Shown: in pieces, positions 37,464 through 45,920 of the stretch
Layout of the letters: each line of letters opens with the position of its first letter
Numbering within the stretch: position 1 is the first letter of the stretch
Source: Paraglaciecola sp. T6c
GTDB lineage: Bacteria > Pseudomonadota > Gammaproteobacteria > Enterobacterales > Alteromonadaceae
Direction of reading: 5' to 3'
Assembly: GCF_000014225.1 (NCBI RefSeq)
Contig: NC_008228.1
Location: forward strand, 2,728,001-2,792,000
DNA length: 64,000 nucleotides
The notes under the pieces: generated by a model
Databases searched by the model: none
Told to the model about the DNA's origin: nothing
The model's input: only the letters and a program-made list of their open reading frames with translations
Translations under genes and position numbers: made by a program

Positions 37464-38147
37464 TTAGCACGTCGCCCAACTGCGCATCAGGTTGTGGTAC
37501 ACCCCAGTTAAGCGTTTTACTTCAGCATCGTTACTGCCCAGCTCAACCGTAAGCGCTTGAATAGATTGGTCCAAATCAAACAACATACTGCGCTGATCGT
37601 TACTGCGCACTAGACTTTCAATCCAAAAGAACGAGGCTGTTCTGCGCCCTTTTGTCACCGGATTAACTTGATGAAGGCTATTAGCAGGATACAGAATCAC
37701 GCTACCCGCATTGAGCTTAATTTGCTGCAAACCAAACTGGGTTTCGATACTGAGTTCGCCGCCATCGTAGGTTTTTGGCTCTGATAAAAACAACGTGGCA
37801 GATAAATCTGTGCGTAGCATCTGATGACTATTTGGAATAGGCATCACAGATGCATCTACGTGTAACCCGTAATGCTCGCCGCCTTGGTAGCGATTAAATT
37901 TAGGAGGATAAATTTTATTCGGCAGTGCAGAAGACATAAACAACGCATTTCCCGATAATTTACGAATGACCGTATTTCGAAGTTCGATAGCCAATGCACT
38001 GCCATCGTCAAGTTGTTGATTATATTTTACTTTTGAAGCCTGACTACCCGCGGTGTGTTTACCATCTAGCCACTGGCCTTTATCTAATGCTTGGGTGAAT
38101 TGGGTAACTTCTTTTTTAGACAGTAGGTCTTCAATAACGGTTAACAT
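37464..38147 (-). CDS. piuC: Fe(II)/2-oxoglutarate-dependent hydroxylase, PiuC/YbiX family
   Basis: 227 residues, the usual PiuC length. The metal triad is H96 and D98 (HYGLHVDASVMP) and H159 (SLHQVNPV), with a 2-oxoglutarate-binding arginine in KGRRTASFFW. In Pseudomonas and E. coli the homologue sits beside a siderophore receptor (PiuA or Fiu), and here a Fiu-like receptor is two genes upstream. It probably modifies a siderophore or peptide in iron-starved cells. AGAGG precedes the ATG. I saw no Fur box directly in front of it. Confidence 0.9.
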   Translation of the reverse strand: MLTVIEDLLSKKEVTQFTQALDKGQWLDGKHTAGSQASKVKYNQQLDDGSALAIELRNTVIRKLSGNALFMSSALPNKIYPPKFNRYQGGEHYGLHVDASVMPIPNSHQMLRTDLSATLFLSEPKTYDGGELSIETQFGLQQIKLNAGSVILYPANSLHQVNPVTKGRRTASFFWIESLVRSNDQRSMLFDLDQSIQALTVELGSNDAEVKRLTGVYHNLMRSWATC

Positions 38148-38265
38148 GGGCCTCTCTTTCGTTTATGTGTTTTTGCATTTTTTTACTTTGCTCGTAAGGT
38201 TTTTACGTCGTTATCGTCTTCGCTACACTTTCGCGCGAAATACAAAATCAGCCAGCTGATTAACG

Positions 38266-39375
38266 TTAATAAATGCAATCTAGGGTAATATCACTGATGG
38301 TTTCACATCCGGTTAATGCCATTGCAAGCTCTAACTCTTGCTGAAGTAAGGTCAGACTATGGGCAACTCCCAGTGCTCCTGCAACAGCCAGGCCATTTAG
38401 TACGGGGCGGCCAATTAATACACCGTTAGCACCTAGGGCTATGGCTTTAAAAATATCGGTACCTCGGCGAATGCCACTGTCTAACAGTATGGGAAATGCC
38501 TCACCTACCGCGCTTCGTACTGGCGGTAACAAATCAATGCTCGGGGCAAGGCCGTCTAGCGTGCGCCCGCCGTGGTTCGAAACCACAATACCCGCGCAAC
38601 CACTTTCGACCGCTAACAAGGCATCCTGTGGATGGCTAATGCCCTTTATCCAAACAGGTAAGTGCGTATTGGTGCGCAGCCATTGAATGTCATCCCAATC
38701 GGGCGCATCAGCCATCAAACCGTTGAGTAACACACTTTGTCCAGGCGATAATGACTGTGCCTTTGAGGTGGGATAATTTACCAAATTTGCTGCCACCACA
38801 CTGGGGGGTAATGAAAAACCAGCTCTTTGCTGGCGATTACGAAGGCCGCTTACAGGAGCATCTACGGTCACCACTATGGAGGTATAACCCGCTTTTTCTG
38901 CTCGTCTTACCAAGTCAAGTGTATGCTCTGGATCCGGCTGCATGTAAAGCTGGAACCATTTACCTGTATGTTGCGCAGCGCTGATCTGTTCAAGTGGAAA
39001 GGTCGACAAGGTGCTGGTTAGCATCCCCATGTTAACCGCGTTAGCCGCTTCCACTGTGGCTAATTCACCTTGTGGGTGCAACAAGCTTTGATACGCTAAA
39101 GGGGCAATCAACATTGGCCAACTAAACCGGTCTCTGCCCAAGGCAATTTCCGTGGTGCCTTTGGAAAATTTACGCAACACGCGTTTATTCATGCCGATAG
39201 CATCAAATGCAGTCCTATTCCGATTCAGGGTAATGTCGTCCCCTGCTCCGCCAGCAATATACTCATAAATACCGTGAGGCATATAGTCTTTCGCTAAACG
39301 TTCATAATCACTGATAGCAATCACATCGGCTGGAATTTGACTTAGTTTAGGTAACACGTAATGATCTTTTTTCAT
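38266..39375 (-). CDS. FMN-dependent 2-hydroxy-acid oxidase/dehydrogenase
   Basis: 369 residues, a single-domain TIM-barrel flavoprotein like lactate oxidase, glycolate oxidase and LldD. Visible motifs are YEYIAGGAGDDITLNRNR near the start, ARNIL-like plug replaced by WPMLIAPLAYQSL, TVDAPVSGLRNRQQR, the catalytic-histidine segment VVSNHGGRTLDG, and DSGIRRGTDIFKAIALGANG. It should oxidise L-lactate or a related 2-hydroxy acid. No membrane-anchoring loop is obvious. It lies between the terminator of the TonB/Fiu operon and piuC on the same strand. Confidence 0.9.
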   Translation of the reverse strand: MKKDHYVLPKLSQIPADVIAISDYERLAKDYMPHGIYEYIAGGAGDDITLNRNRTAFDAIGMNKRVLRKFSKGTTEIALGRDRFSWPMLIAPLAYQSLLHPQGELATVEAANAVNMGMLTSTLSTFPLEQISAAQHTGKWFQLYMQPDPEHTLDLVRRAEKAGYTSIVVTVDAPVSGLRNRQQRAGFSLPPSVVAANLVNYPTSKAQSLSPGQSVLLNGLMADAPDWDDIQWLRTNTHLPVWIKGISHPQDALLAVESGCAGIVVSNHGGRTLDGLAPSIDLLPPVRSAVGEAFPILLDSGIRRGTDIFKAIALGANGVLIGRPVLNGLAVAGALGVAHSLTLLQQELELAMALTGCETISDITLDCIY

Positions 39376-39393
39376 GGCTAAATCTTAACCCAA

Positions 39394-39433
39394 AACAAAA
39401 AAGGGAGCACGTTGTAAACCAACCTACTCCCTT
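39394..39433 (-). terminator. Strong rho-independent terminator after the Fiu-like receptor
   Basis: On the minus strand AAGGGAG and CTCCCTT form a 7-bp stem with a 19-base loop, followed directly by a T-rich run (TTTTTTGTTTTG). It lies 43 bases past the receptor stop codon and should separate the iron operon from the flavin oxidase gene. Confidence 0.88.
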
Positions 39434-39475
39434 GATTAAATTACACAAATTGTAATAAAACGTTTTTAGCTAAAA

Positions 39476-41815
39476 TTAAAACTCGTACGTTAACGTTAGC
39501 TTGGCGTTTCGTGCTGCACCAATATAGGTAAATGCACCACTACGGTATGCTGCTAAGTAGTAATCTTTATCTGTCACGTTAGCAACGTTAAGACGAAGAT
39601 TTAGCTGCTCACTGAAGGCATAGGTCGCGAATACATCGAACGAGGTGTAGCTAGGCACTTTATACGAGTAATCATCGATACCAGTGTTATAACCAGCTGC
39701 AGAGTCAGGCTGACCTGCGTACATCTCGCTTGAGTAGGTCATAGTGCCACCGAACGAGAAAGCATCGCTTGCTTGATAACGTAACTGCCAAAACGCACTG
39801 TTATCAGCAAAATTACTCAACGTGAGGCCTACACTGTCGGTGTCGAATGACTCAAGCACTTCGGCATCCATAAACGTCACACCAAACTGAGTGCTTAAGT
39901 CTTCGGTGATATTGCCTACCACTGAGAATTCAGCACCTTTAACGCGGTTTTTGCCCGTGTTTAGCGTACCGATACTGGCGTAGTCATCGTCACCGATGCT
40001 TTCCATTACGTCGTCTTTGGTGATTTGGAAAATAGCAGCGGTTAGCAACAACTTATCGTTATATACGTTCCATTTCGTGCCTAATTCGAAGTTTTCGGTG
40101 TCTTCCGGTTTACTGTCTGTTACTTGTTGAGGGTCGCCACAGATACCGCCGTAACCACAGTTGCCACCTAAGTCAGACTCGCCACCGTTGATGTTGCTTG
40201 ATGTGCTGTAGGTCAAGTAAACATTAGCATCTTCGTTGATGTTGTATACCACGCCAACATGACCATTCCAAAGCGTGTCAGAATAGTCGTAAGCCGTAGC
40301 AACACCTCGACTGGTCACGACATTGTCGTAGTCGAAGCTATCAGCACGTACGCCAGCAAATACTGACCAAAACTCGTTAATATCAACCGTGTCCATGATT
40401 GAGACTGATACAGTATCAATAGAGTAATCAGAGTCTTGTGCACCTTTTTCAATGCTGCGACCCGTAACACTGTTGATGTTATCAATATAGTTACCGTTTG
40501 CATCTACGATACAGAAACCAGCTGATGCACCACCGCGACCAGATGTCACACAGTTGGTATCACCAGTATTAGTCACATTATAAACGCCATTATCTACATC
40601 AAGAGCACTGTACTCTGCGCTCACTACAAAATTATGCTTTAAACCGCCAAGATCACGGGTTAAATATACGTTTAACTGATCCGCGAAGTAATCCACCTCT
40701 TGCCAACCTTGGTGTGTGCTAAGGCTAACGGTTGCTGCGCTTGGTGCGTCTGGATCGCTAGCGTCACGGTTGGTGCCGCGGGCGCCTGTCGTCACATAAC
40801 CGTTATCGGTCGTCCCGTAACGCATTAAGTTTTCAACACGCGTATCACTGTCTATTTCGTATTGTGCGCGCAAGGTAAAGGTATTAATTTCGGACTCAAG
40901 AAAGTCTTGTCCATCTTGAGAGTAAACAGGCAAATCCGCCACTGGCTTACCGCCGCCCGCAACAATATAAGTACCCAAGTCAGGGGTATCTTCTGCTTTT
41001 AAGTAGTAATAATCAGCGGTAAGTTTCAACTTATCTGTTGCTTTGTAATCAACAGAAAGCGCAAGACCATTTCGTTCTTGATCTGCAGGGCCACGATCTG
41101 GAATTTCTTTATACGAATGCAAAATATTGGCGCGTACTGCTAGGTCGTCATTGATGCGTTTGTTGCTATCAAGGGCGATACGGCGGTAATCCTCTGTGCC
41201 TAAACCTGCTTCGAGCTTAGAGAAGTCATATTCCGTGCTCGCTTGCTTAGTAATGCTGTTAACCGCACCACCTGTTGAACCACGACCAGCAAACGTAGAG
41301 CTTGGGCCTTTCGTGATTTCAACTTGCTCTGTTGCAAAACTTTCACGGGTTGTCATGCCTGGATCACGTAAACCATCAACAAACACGTCACTGCGTGCTT
41401 CATGGCCGCGGATAATGTAACGATCACCAAATGCATTTCCGTTTTCACCTGTACCTAGGGTAATACCAGGTTGTGCCGCGAGGATGTCTTTTAAGTCAGT
41501 TCTTCCAGATTCTTGAATTTGAGTTTGCGTCAGTACACTGATGGTTTGCGGTGTATCGGCCAGCTCTTTTACATGGCGTGAGTCGCCTGAAACTTGCGCT
41601 TTATAGGGAGCACCCGCTTGCGCGTAAGGGTTGGTATCAACGGTACGCTCTTCAATTTGCATGGTGTCCAATACAATGGGTTCGTCTTCTTGAGCCATAG
41701 CAAACGGGCTCATTAACATGCCGGGAACGCTTAATGCTAACAAGGTTTTATTAGTGTTAACCTTAGGTGAGCGAAGGCTCAATGGCGCTATTTGACACGT
41801 CTTTTTTCTACTCAT
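39476..41815 (-). CDS. fiu: TonB-dependent siderophore receptor, Fiu/PiuA-like
   Basis: 779 residues. The signal peptide ends near FAMAQ; then a TonB-box-like VLDTMQIEER, a plug (ADTPQTISVLTQTQIQESGR, YIIRGHEARSDVFVDGLRD, VEITKGPSSTFAGRGSTGGA) and a beta-barrel ending LTYEF. The family takes up ferric catecholate or dihydroxybenzoate-type siderophores. The gene follows tonB by six bases, with AAGGA inside the tonB end as its ribosome binding site. It is the last gene of the exbB-exbD-exbD-tonB operon behind a Fur-like box. The nearby piuC supports the Fiu/PiuA reading. Confidence 0.9.
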   Translation of the reverse strand: MSRKKTCQIAPLSLRSPKVNTNKTLLALSVPGMLMSPFAMAQEDEPIVLDTMQIEERTVDTNPYAQAGAPYKAQVSGDSRHVKELADTPQTISVLTQTQIQESGRTDLKDILAAQPGITLGTGENGNAFGDRYIIRGHEARSDVFVDGLRDPGMTTRESFATEQVEITKGPSSTFAGRGSTGGAVNSITKQASTEYDFSKLEAGLGTEDYRRIALDSNKRINDDLAVRANILHSYKEIPDRGPADQERNGLALSVDYKATDKLKLTADYYYLKAEDTPDLGTYIVAGGGKPVADLPVYSQDGQDFLESEINTFTLRAQYEIDSDTRVENLMRYGTTDNGYVTTGARGTNRDASDPDAPSAATVSLSTHQGWQEVDYFADQLNVYLTRDLGGLKHNFVVSAEYSALDVDNGVYNVTNTGDTNCVTSGRGGASAGFCIVDANGNYIDNINSVTGRSIEKGAQDSDYSIDTVSVSIMDTVDINEFWSVFAGVRADSFDYDNVVTSRGVATAYDYSDTLWNGHVGVVYNINEDANVYLTYSTSSNINGGESDLGGNCGYGGICGDPQQVTDSKPEDTENFELGTKWNVYNDKLLLTAAIFQITKDDVMESIGDDDYASIGTLNTGKNRVKGAEFSVVGNITEDLSTQFGVTFMDAEVLESFDTDSVGLTLSNFADNSAFWQLRYQASDAFSFGGTMTYSSEMYAGQPDSAAGYNTGIDDYSYKVPSYTSFDVFATYAFSEQLNLRLNVANVTDKDYYLAAYRSGAFTYIGAARNAKLTLTYEF

Positions 41816-41821
41816 GGGTAA

Positions 41822-42832
41822 CTAATCCTTAAATGCTGAGTTGGTGATTAATGAATATTCAATGGGGATCACGAGCGTGATCTTTTCTCGTTTAATTGAA
41901 TCGGGTACAAGTGGCAAAGGGTTGGCCTTTTGCAACATATCAAGCGCAGCCTTATCCAGTTCAGCTGAGCCTGAGCTTTTTTTGATGCTAGAGGCCAATA
42001 CATAGCCATCGTGATCGATGGTGAATTGCAACTGCACCACGCCTTCAATTTTTTGCTTTTTTAAATCTCTTGGGTAGGTTTTATACTTGCGCAAATGCGC
42101 CTGCAACTGCGCGAAGAAGTCATTCGCATTCCCAGCTCGGCCACCGGAGCGTGTTGAGCTAGCACTGCCCGTACCACGATTTGTGGCTTTTTGTGCAGTC
42201 GGTGCTGGTGCATTTTGCTGTGCTACTTCGGTAGTCGACTTGGTCACGTCTTGCTGGTTTGTCTCGGTCTTTGTTACCTGGGTTTTGTTTACTGGCGATT
42301 CAGGAACCTCATCTTTAGGTTCGACTATTTTTTGCAGCGCATTTTCAGCCGAAACTTGCTCGATTACAGGTACGTCAATGCGGTCCAATTTTGGCTCAGG
42401 GTCGGTTTTCTCAATGACTGGCTCTACTTTAGGCTCAATGATGGACTGCGGTTTTTCTACTAGCTCTGGCTCAACTACCGGCTCTGGTTCAGGCAATGGT
42501 TCAGACTCTGGCTCTGGCTCTTGATGGGCCTCAAGGGTTTCTTCTAATTGTTCAGACTCAACAAGCTGTTGATCTTGATACGATCCGAGCATCCCTAAAC
42601 CGACTTCAATACCGTCTTGTCCTTCTCCCATAGCACTGCCCTGTACTTCTTCGGGGGTAATTGAAAGGGCAGCAAATACGCTGGCGTGCAATGCGGCGGC
42701 TACAGCGATCGCTACCAACCACTGGCGTTTATGCCCGCTAGTATGAAAACTCGGCGAAAGTAAACCAATGATGCCTTGTGATTGACTGGCCATGCACTGT
42801 TGTTCAGTGTTTTGTTGTGTAGCAGCACGCAT
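41822..42832 (-). CDS. tonB: TonB energy transducer
   Basis: 336 residues from the ATG that overlaps the preceding exbD stop (TGATG), with AGAGG upstream. One membrane anchor at about 38-58 ([19 protein letters not shown], with the conserved His) is followed by a long Pro/Glu-rich spacer ([15 protein letters not shown] and more) crossing the periplasm. The C-terminal TonB domain ([40 protein letters not shown]) contacts receptors. It is larger than E. coli TonB (239 aa), mainly in the spacer. The downstream receptor is the likely main client, and the other receptor in the window could share it. Confidence 0.92.
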   Translation of the reverse strand: MRAATQQNTEQQCMASQSQGIIGLLSPSFHTSGHKRQWLVAIAVAAALHASVFAALSITPEEVQGSAMGEGQDGIEVGLGMLGSYQDQQLVESEQLEETLEAHQEPEPESEPLPEPEPVVEPELVEKPQSIIEPKVEPVIEKTDPEPKLDRIDVPVIEQVSAENALQKIVEPKDEVPESPVNKTQVTKTETNQQDVTKSTTEVAQQNAPAPTAQKATNRGTGSASSTRSGGRAGNANDFFAQLQAHLRKYKTYPRDLKKQKIEGVVQLQFTIDHDGYVLASSIKKSSGSAELDKAALDMLQKANPLPLVPDSIKREKITLVIPIEYSLITNSAFKD

Positions 42833-43251
42833 CAACTTGCCTCTGTCGTTAGGGTGAATAAGTTGATGGTGCTAAACCCTGCAGCGCGTAACATATCTAG
42901 CACTTTGTCTAAATCTTGGTACGTCACTTTTTTGTCGGCGCGCACAGCAATATTGGCTGAGTGCTCCTGTAATAGTGTGCTCAATGCTTCAGGTAATTCG
43001 TTAACGCTGACAACCTCATTATTGAGATGGATCTCATTGTCTTTTGATAGTTGTAGGGTTATTGGTTGTGCGATAGCCGGTTTGGTTTGGCTATTGTCTG
43101 GCAAGGTTAATCCTGCATCCTGAATTTGCTCGATTTTCCCTGCAATCATAAAGAAGATAAGTAACAGAAAAACGATGTTAATCAATGGGATCAGATTGTC
43201 GTCACTGTTCGCTTTGCGTTTTGAGCCCTGTGCTTGATTAAATAAGCTCAT
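42832..43251 (-). CDS. exbD: Second ExbD-like protein, with Asn in place of the channel Asp
   Basis: 139 residues: one N-terminal membrane helix ([19 protein letters not shown]) and a periplasmic domain. ExbD proteins usually have an essential Asp in this helix; here position 25 is Asn (codon AAC), whereas the paired upstream ExbD keeps Asp. Periplasmic elements ([39 protein letters not shown]) are normal for the family. The start overlaps the upstream exbD stop (ATGA) and its stop overlaps the tonB start, so it is tightly coupled. It could form a mixed ExbD dimer with one inactive proton site. Confidence 0.9.
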   Translation of the reverse strand: MSLFNQAQGSKRKANSDDNLIPLINIVFLLLIFFMIAGKIEQIQDAGLTLPDNSQTKPAIAQPITLQLSKDNEIHLNNEVVSVNELPEALSTLLQEHSANIAVRADKKVTYQDLDKVLDMLRAAGFSTINLFTLTTEAS

Positions 43252-43673
43252 TGTTGCCCCGCTATCGCGTTAGCCTGAGGACGAGACTTACCCAAAGTAA
43301 CTTGCGTAAAACCCAATACCTTCATGCGTGAAAGCGCATCAACAATGACTTGTACTTGCGTATCAGCTGCTGGCTGTAACACCGTTGGCAAATGCGTTTC
43401 AAACACATTTGACAGGGCTGAATCTGTCAGCGTTGCGCTGTTCCCAACCGACAGTTGTGCATCGGATAACTGCCCGTCCGGGCTTAAACGTAAGAGTTGT
43501 GGTTTGCTGTCAGACAACACACTGGCCGCCAAACTCGATTGCATTTCCACAGTACTGAACTTGGTGAAGGACGAGGTCAGCATAAAGAACATCAGAAGAA
43601 TAAATACCACATCAATTAATGCAGTCAGACTGATACTTTGTTTTCGGCGTTGCGGCAGTAGCAGGCTAGACAT
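43248..43673 (-). CDS. exbD: ExbD biopolymer transport protein
   Basis: 141 residues. The helix LTALIDVVFILLMFFMLTSS carries the conserved proton-pathway Asp at position 21, followed by a periplasmic domain (ILRLSPDGQL-like LLRLSPDGQLSDAQL, TQVQVIVDALSRMKVLGF). Together with ExbB it converts the proton gradient into TonB motion. It lies five bases after exbB and overlaps the second exbD by four bases. Confidence 0.92.
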   Translation of the reverse strand: MSSLLLPQRRKQSISLTALIDVVFILLMFFMLTSSFTKFSTVEMQSSLAASVLSDSKPQLLRLSPDGQLSDAQLSVGNSATLTDSALSNVFETHLPTVLQPAADTQVQVIVDALSRMKVLGFTQVTLGKSRPQANAIAGQQ

Positions 43674-43678
43674 AGTAA

Positions 43679-44380
43679 CTACTCAGCGCCTTGATGACTT
43701 GTGGGTTGCTGCTTAGTCGGCGATGGCTTTGAGCTAGACGCGTTTTTATTGTTCATTGCAGAGCTGTTAGCACTCGCGTAGATGGTGAACACGCGCTGGA
43801 GGTCATTTTGAATGGCTTGTGACTCAACTTCCGCTTTACGTTCGAAGTAGCTATTAAGCATGGAAACGGGAATAGCCACAGCTAAACCAACCGCTGTGGT
43901 AAGAAGTGCTTGCCAGATCCCACCAGATAATACGGCAGGATTAACCTGAGCACCGGCAGATTCCATAGCTTTAAATGCTTCTATCATGCCGATAACCGTA
44001 CCAAAAAGTCCCATTAGGGGGGCTAACGTGGCGATAACTTCTAATACACGTAGGTAACTATTGAGCTGTGCGATGGCGAGTTGTGCTTGGCGATAAATTT
44101 CATCTTTGATGTCGTCTAATGCCAACGAGGATTTATCGATTAACTGCACCGTACTGCTAATAAGTGCTGCGCGATAATTACGCTGACCATTCACTAGCAA
44201 CAATGCTTGAGCGTGTTTACCTTGTTGTAAAAAACCGAACGCTTGTTCAATTGCATCAGCGGGTTTTGGGCGCGTGCTATAAAATTGCCATGCTTTAAAT
44301 ACACCGACACTTAACGCAACCACGGATAGGCTGATCAAAAGCCACACCACTACTCCACCATTTACAAGCAAATCAATCAC
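43679..44380 (-). CDS. exbB: ExbB (MotA/TolQ/ExbB proton channel)
   Basis: 233 residues with three membrane helices: LLVNGGVVVWLLISLSVVAL near the start, and the conserved pair including VIATLAPLMGLFGTVIGMIE and GGIWQALLTTAVGLAVAIPV. The product forms the stator channel with ExbD in the inner membrane. Translation starts at GTG. A Fur-like box lies 23-44 bases upstream, so the whole exbB-exbD-exbD-tonB-receptor operon is probably repressed by iron. Confidence 0.93.
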   Translation of the reverse strand: MIDLLVNGGVVVWLLISLSVVALSVGVFKAWQFYSTRPKPADAIEQAFGFLQQGKHAQALLLVNGQRNYRAALISSTVQLIDKSSLALDDIKDEIYRQAQLAIAQLNSYLRVLEVIATLAPLMGLFGTVIGMIEAFKAMESAGAQVNPAVLSGGIWQALLTTAVGLAVAIPVSMLNSYFERKAEVESQAIQNDLQRVFTIYASANSSAMNNKNASSSKPSPTKQQPTSHQGAE

Positions 44381-44867
44381 AGCAATACCCTAATAACAAT
44401 CTAAATGAGAACGATTATCAATTTACAACGTTATAGGATTTGTGACAACTGTTTATTGAACTAAATCTAACGATAATTGTCGATTTTTCTTATTTTGGTT
44501 ATAAAGAAATCAATAAAAGCAGCATACAAGTTATACACAGGCTCATATTGACAGGGATAACCAATGTCAAACTAGCAACCAGCAGAGATTTATAAATAAA
44601 TGATATTGACTTGTATTTAGAGTGTCAGGAGTGAACGTCTCTCAAAAAACAACGCTAAAAAGCCGAATGTTTTGCATTTGTGTATAAAAACGCAAGGGTG
44701 GAGGCACAGTTCATGCTTAATGACAAAGCAATGAACGCCTGATTTGCAAAGAATCTGTAGCGTCAATCAACACAAAGAACAGGTACTTATACTGAGAAAA
44801 ATACACAGGCATAGACACATGCTTAGAGAATAAAATGTTCGCTTTATCTTTTGCTCTTACCCTAACG
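44381..44867. other. Intergenic region with Fur-like box, otherwise empty
   Basis: 487 AT-rich bases between the exbB start and the stop of an unrelated minus-strand gene. The end next to exbB holds the Fur-like site; the rest shows no gene, tRNA or strong hairpin. Confidence 0.6.
44403..44424. promoter_or_regulatory. Fur-like box of the exbB-tonB operon
   Basis: AAATGAGAACGATTATCAAT fits repeated GATAAT-type hexamers and shares AAATGAGAA and ATTAT with the sites at 22.2 and 59.1 kb. It lies directly in front of the exbB start codon. Confidence 0.75.
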
Positions 44868-45893
44868 TTATTTGTTTTTCAGCAGATCTTGTAATGCTTT
44901 GGGTAATCGACCGCGTAGCCGATAAGTCAGGTTTTGTTCGTGCTTTTGCCAAAGGATCCCCAGATAAACAATACTCGCGCCGAATAATGTGAGCATAATA
45001 GGAAAAAGCCAGCTGTCTTTAAACACGTCATAAGCTAAGTATCCTAGATAACCACAGACCCCCAGTGCACCAAAAATAACCAAGACCCTGCGTACCAACA
45101 CAATGCCAAACCCCATCATAAGAAGATTGATACAGCAGTAGGCTAACTTAGACAATTCGCTTTGAGAATGCTGCATAGACAAACCACACCAAAAAGCAAT
45201 GGTGCCAAACAGGTACAACCAAAACGCATAATCCAGTGAATTGCGGGAGCGAATATCGACCCAAAATGCTAGGCCTAAAATGAGAAGGCCCATATACATA
45301 GAAACCAATGCACGTAACTCGAACTCGGGATAATCTGCGGTTAACATAACCGCGAGATCCATCGATAAGTACCACAGCGTGAGTGCAATGGGCATCAGCA
45401 AGAATGGATAGCGATAAATTCTCGCTAATACTGCTCCTACGGCTAATGTAGCCAACTCCATATACAGCCAGTGCCACTGAACGTAGCGATGATAATCACG
45501 GTAGTTGTCTTCACTCGGCCATACCCCCAATAGGTGTTGCAATCCAAAAACGGCTAACGGTGTTAAGCATATGACAAAGGTGGCACATATGCCTGCCACA
45601 GTAGGTAAGCCTTTCTTTGCTAAACGATTGGCTAACATTATTCCTGCTATAGCGTATACCGCACACAGCGTAACAATGCCCGAACCCCCAAATGACTCCC
45701 AGCCTAACGTCATAAAAAGTGTCATTGCGCCGATAGCGACAAGACCACCGAAGTAATAAAGCAGATGGGTGAAATCAAACGTTGCAGTGGTACTCGGTAA
45801 ACCGTCAACGAACAGACTTAAGCGCTCAGCTTGTTCACGACTCAGGATACCCTCTTGCACCGCTTGTGCTAGCTGGCTCTGACTAATATCCAT
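44868..45893 (-). CDS. DUF2157-like multi-pass membrane protein
   Basis: 341 residues. A short N-terminal helical segment (LAQAVQEGILSREQAERLSL) of the kind found in DUF2157 proteins precedes about nine hydrophobic helices (LLYYFGGLVAIGAMTLFMTL, GIVTLCAVYAIAGIMLANRL, FVICLTPLAVFGLQHLLG, FEFELRALVSMYMGLLILGL-like region) and ends in a basic cytoplasmic tail. The function is unknown. GGGAG precedes the ATG. It begins 27 bases after the FAD/Fe-S dehydrogenase stop, so the two are probably one transcript. Confidence 0.75.
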   Translation of the reverse strand: MDISQSQLAQAVQEGILSREQAERLSLFVDGLPSTTATFDFTHLLYYFGGLVAIGAMTLFMTLGWESFGGSGIVTLCAVYAIAGIMLANRLAKKGLPTVAGICATFVICLTPLAVFGLQHLLGVWPSEDNYRDYHRYVQWHWLYMELATLAVGAVLARIYRYPFLLMPIALTLWYLSMDLAVMLTADYPEFELRALVSMYMGLLILGLAFWVDIRSRNSLDYAFWLYLFGTIAFWCGLSMQHSQSELSKLAYCCINLLMMGFGIVLVRRVLVIFGALGVCGYLGYLAYDVFKDSWLFPIMLTLFGASIVYLGILWQKHEQNLTYRLRGRLPKALQDLLKNK

Positions 45894-45920
45894 ATGACTT
45901 TCTCCCTTTTTAACGGTGAC

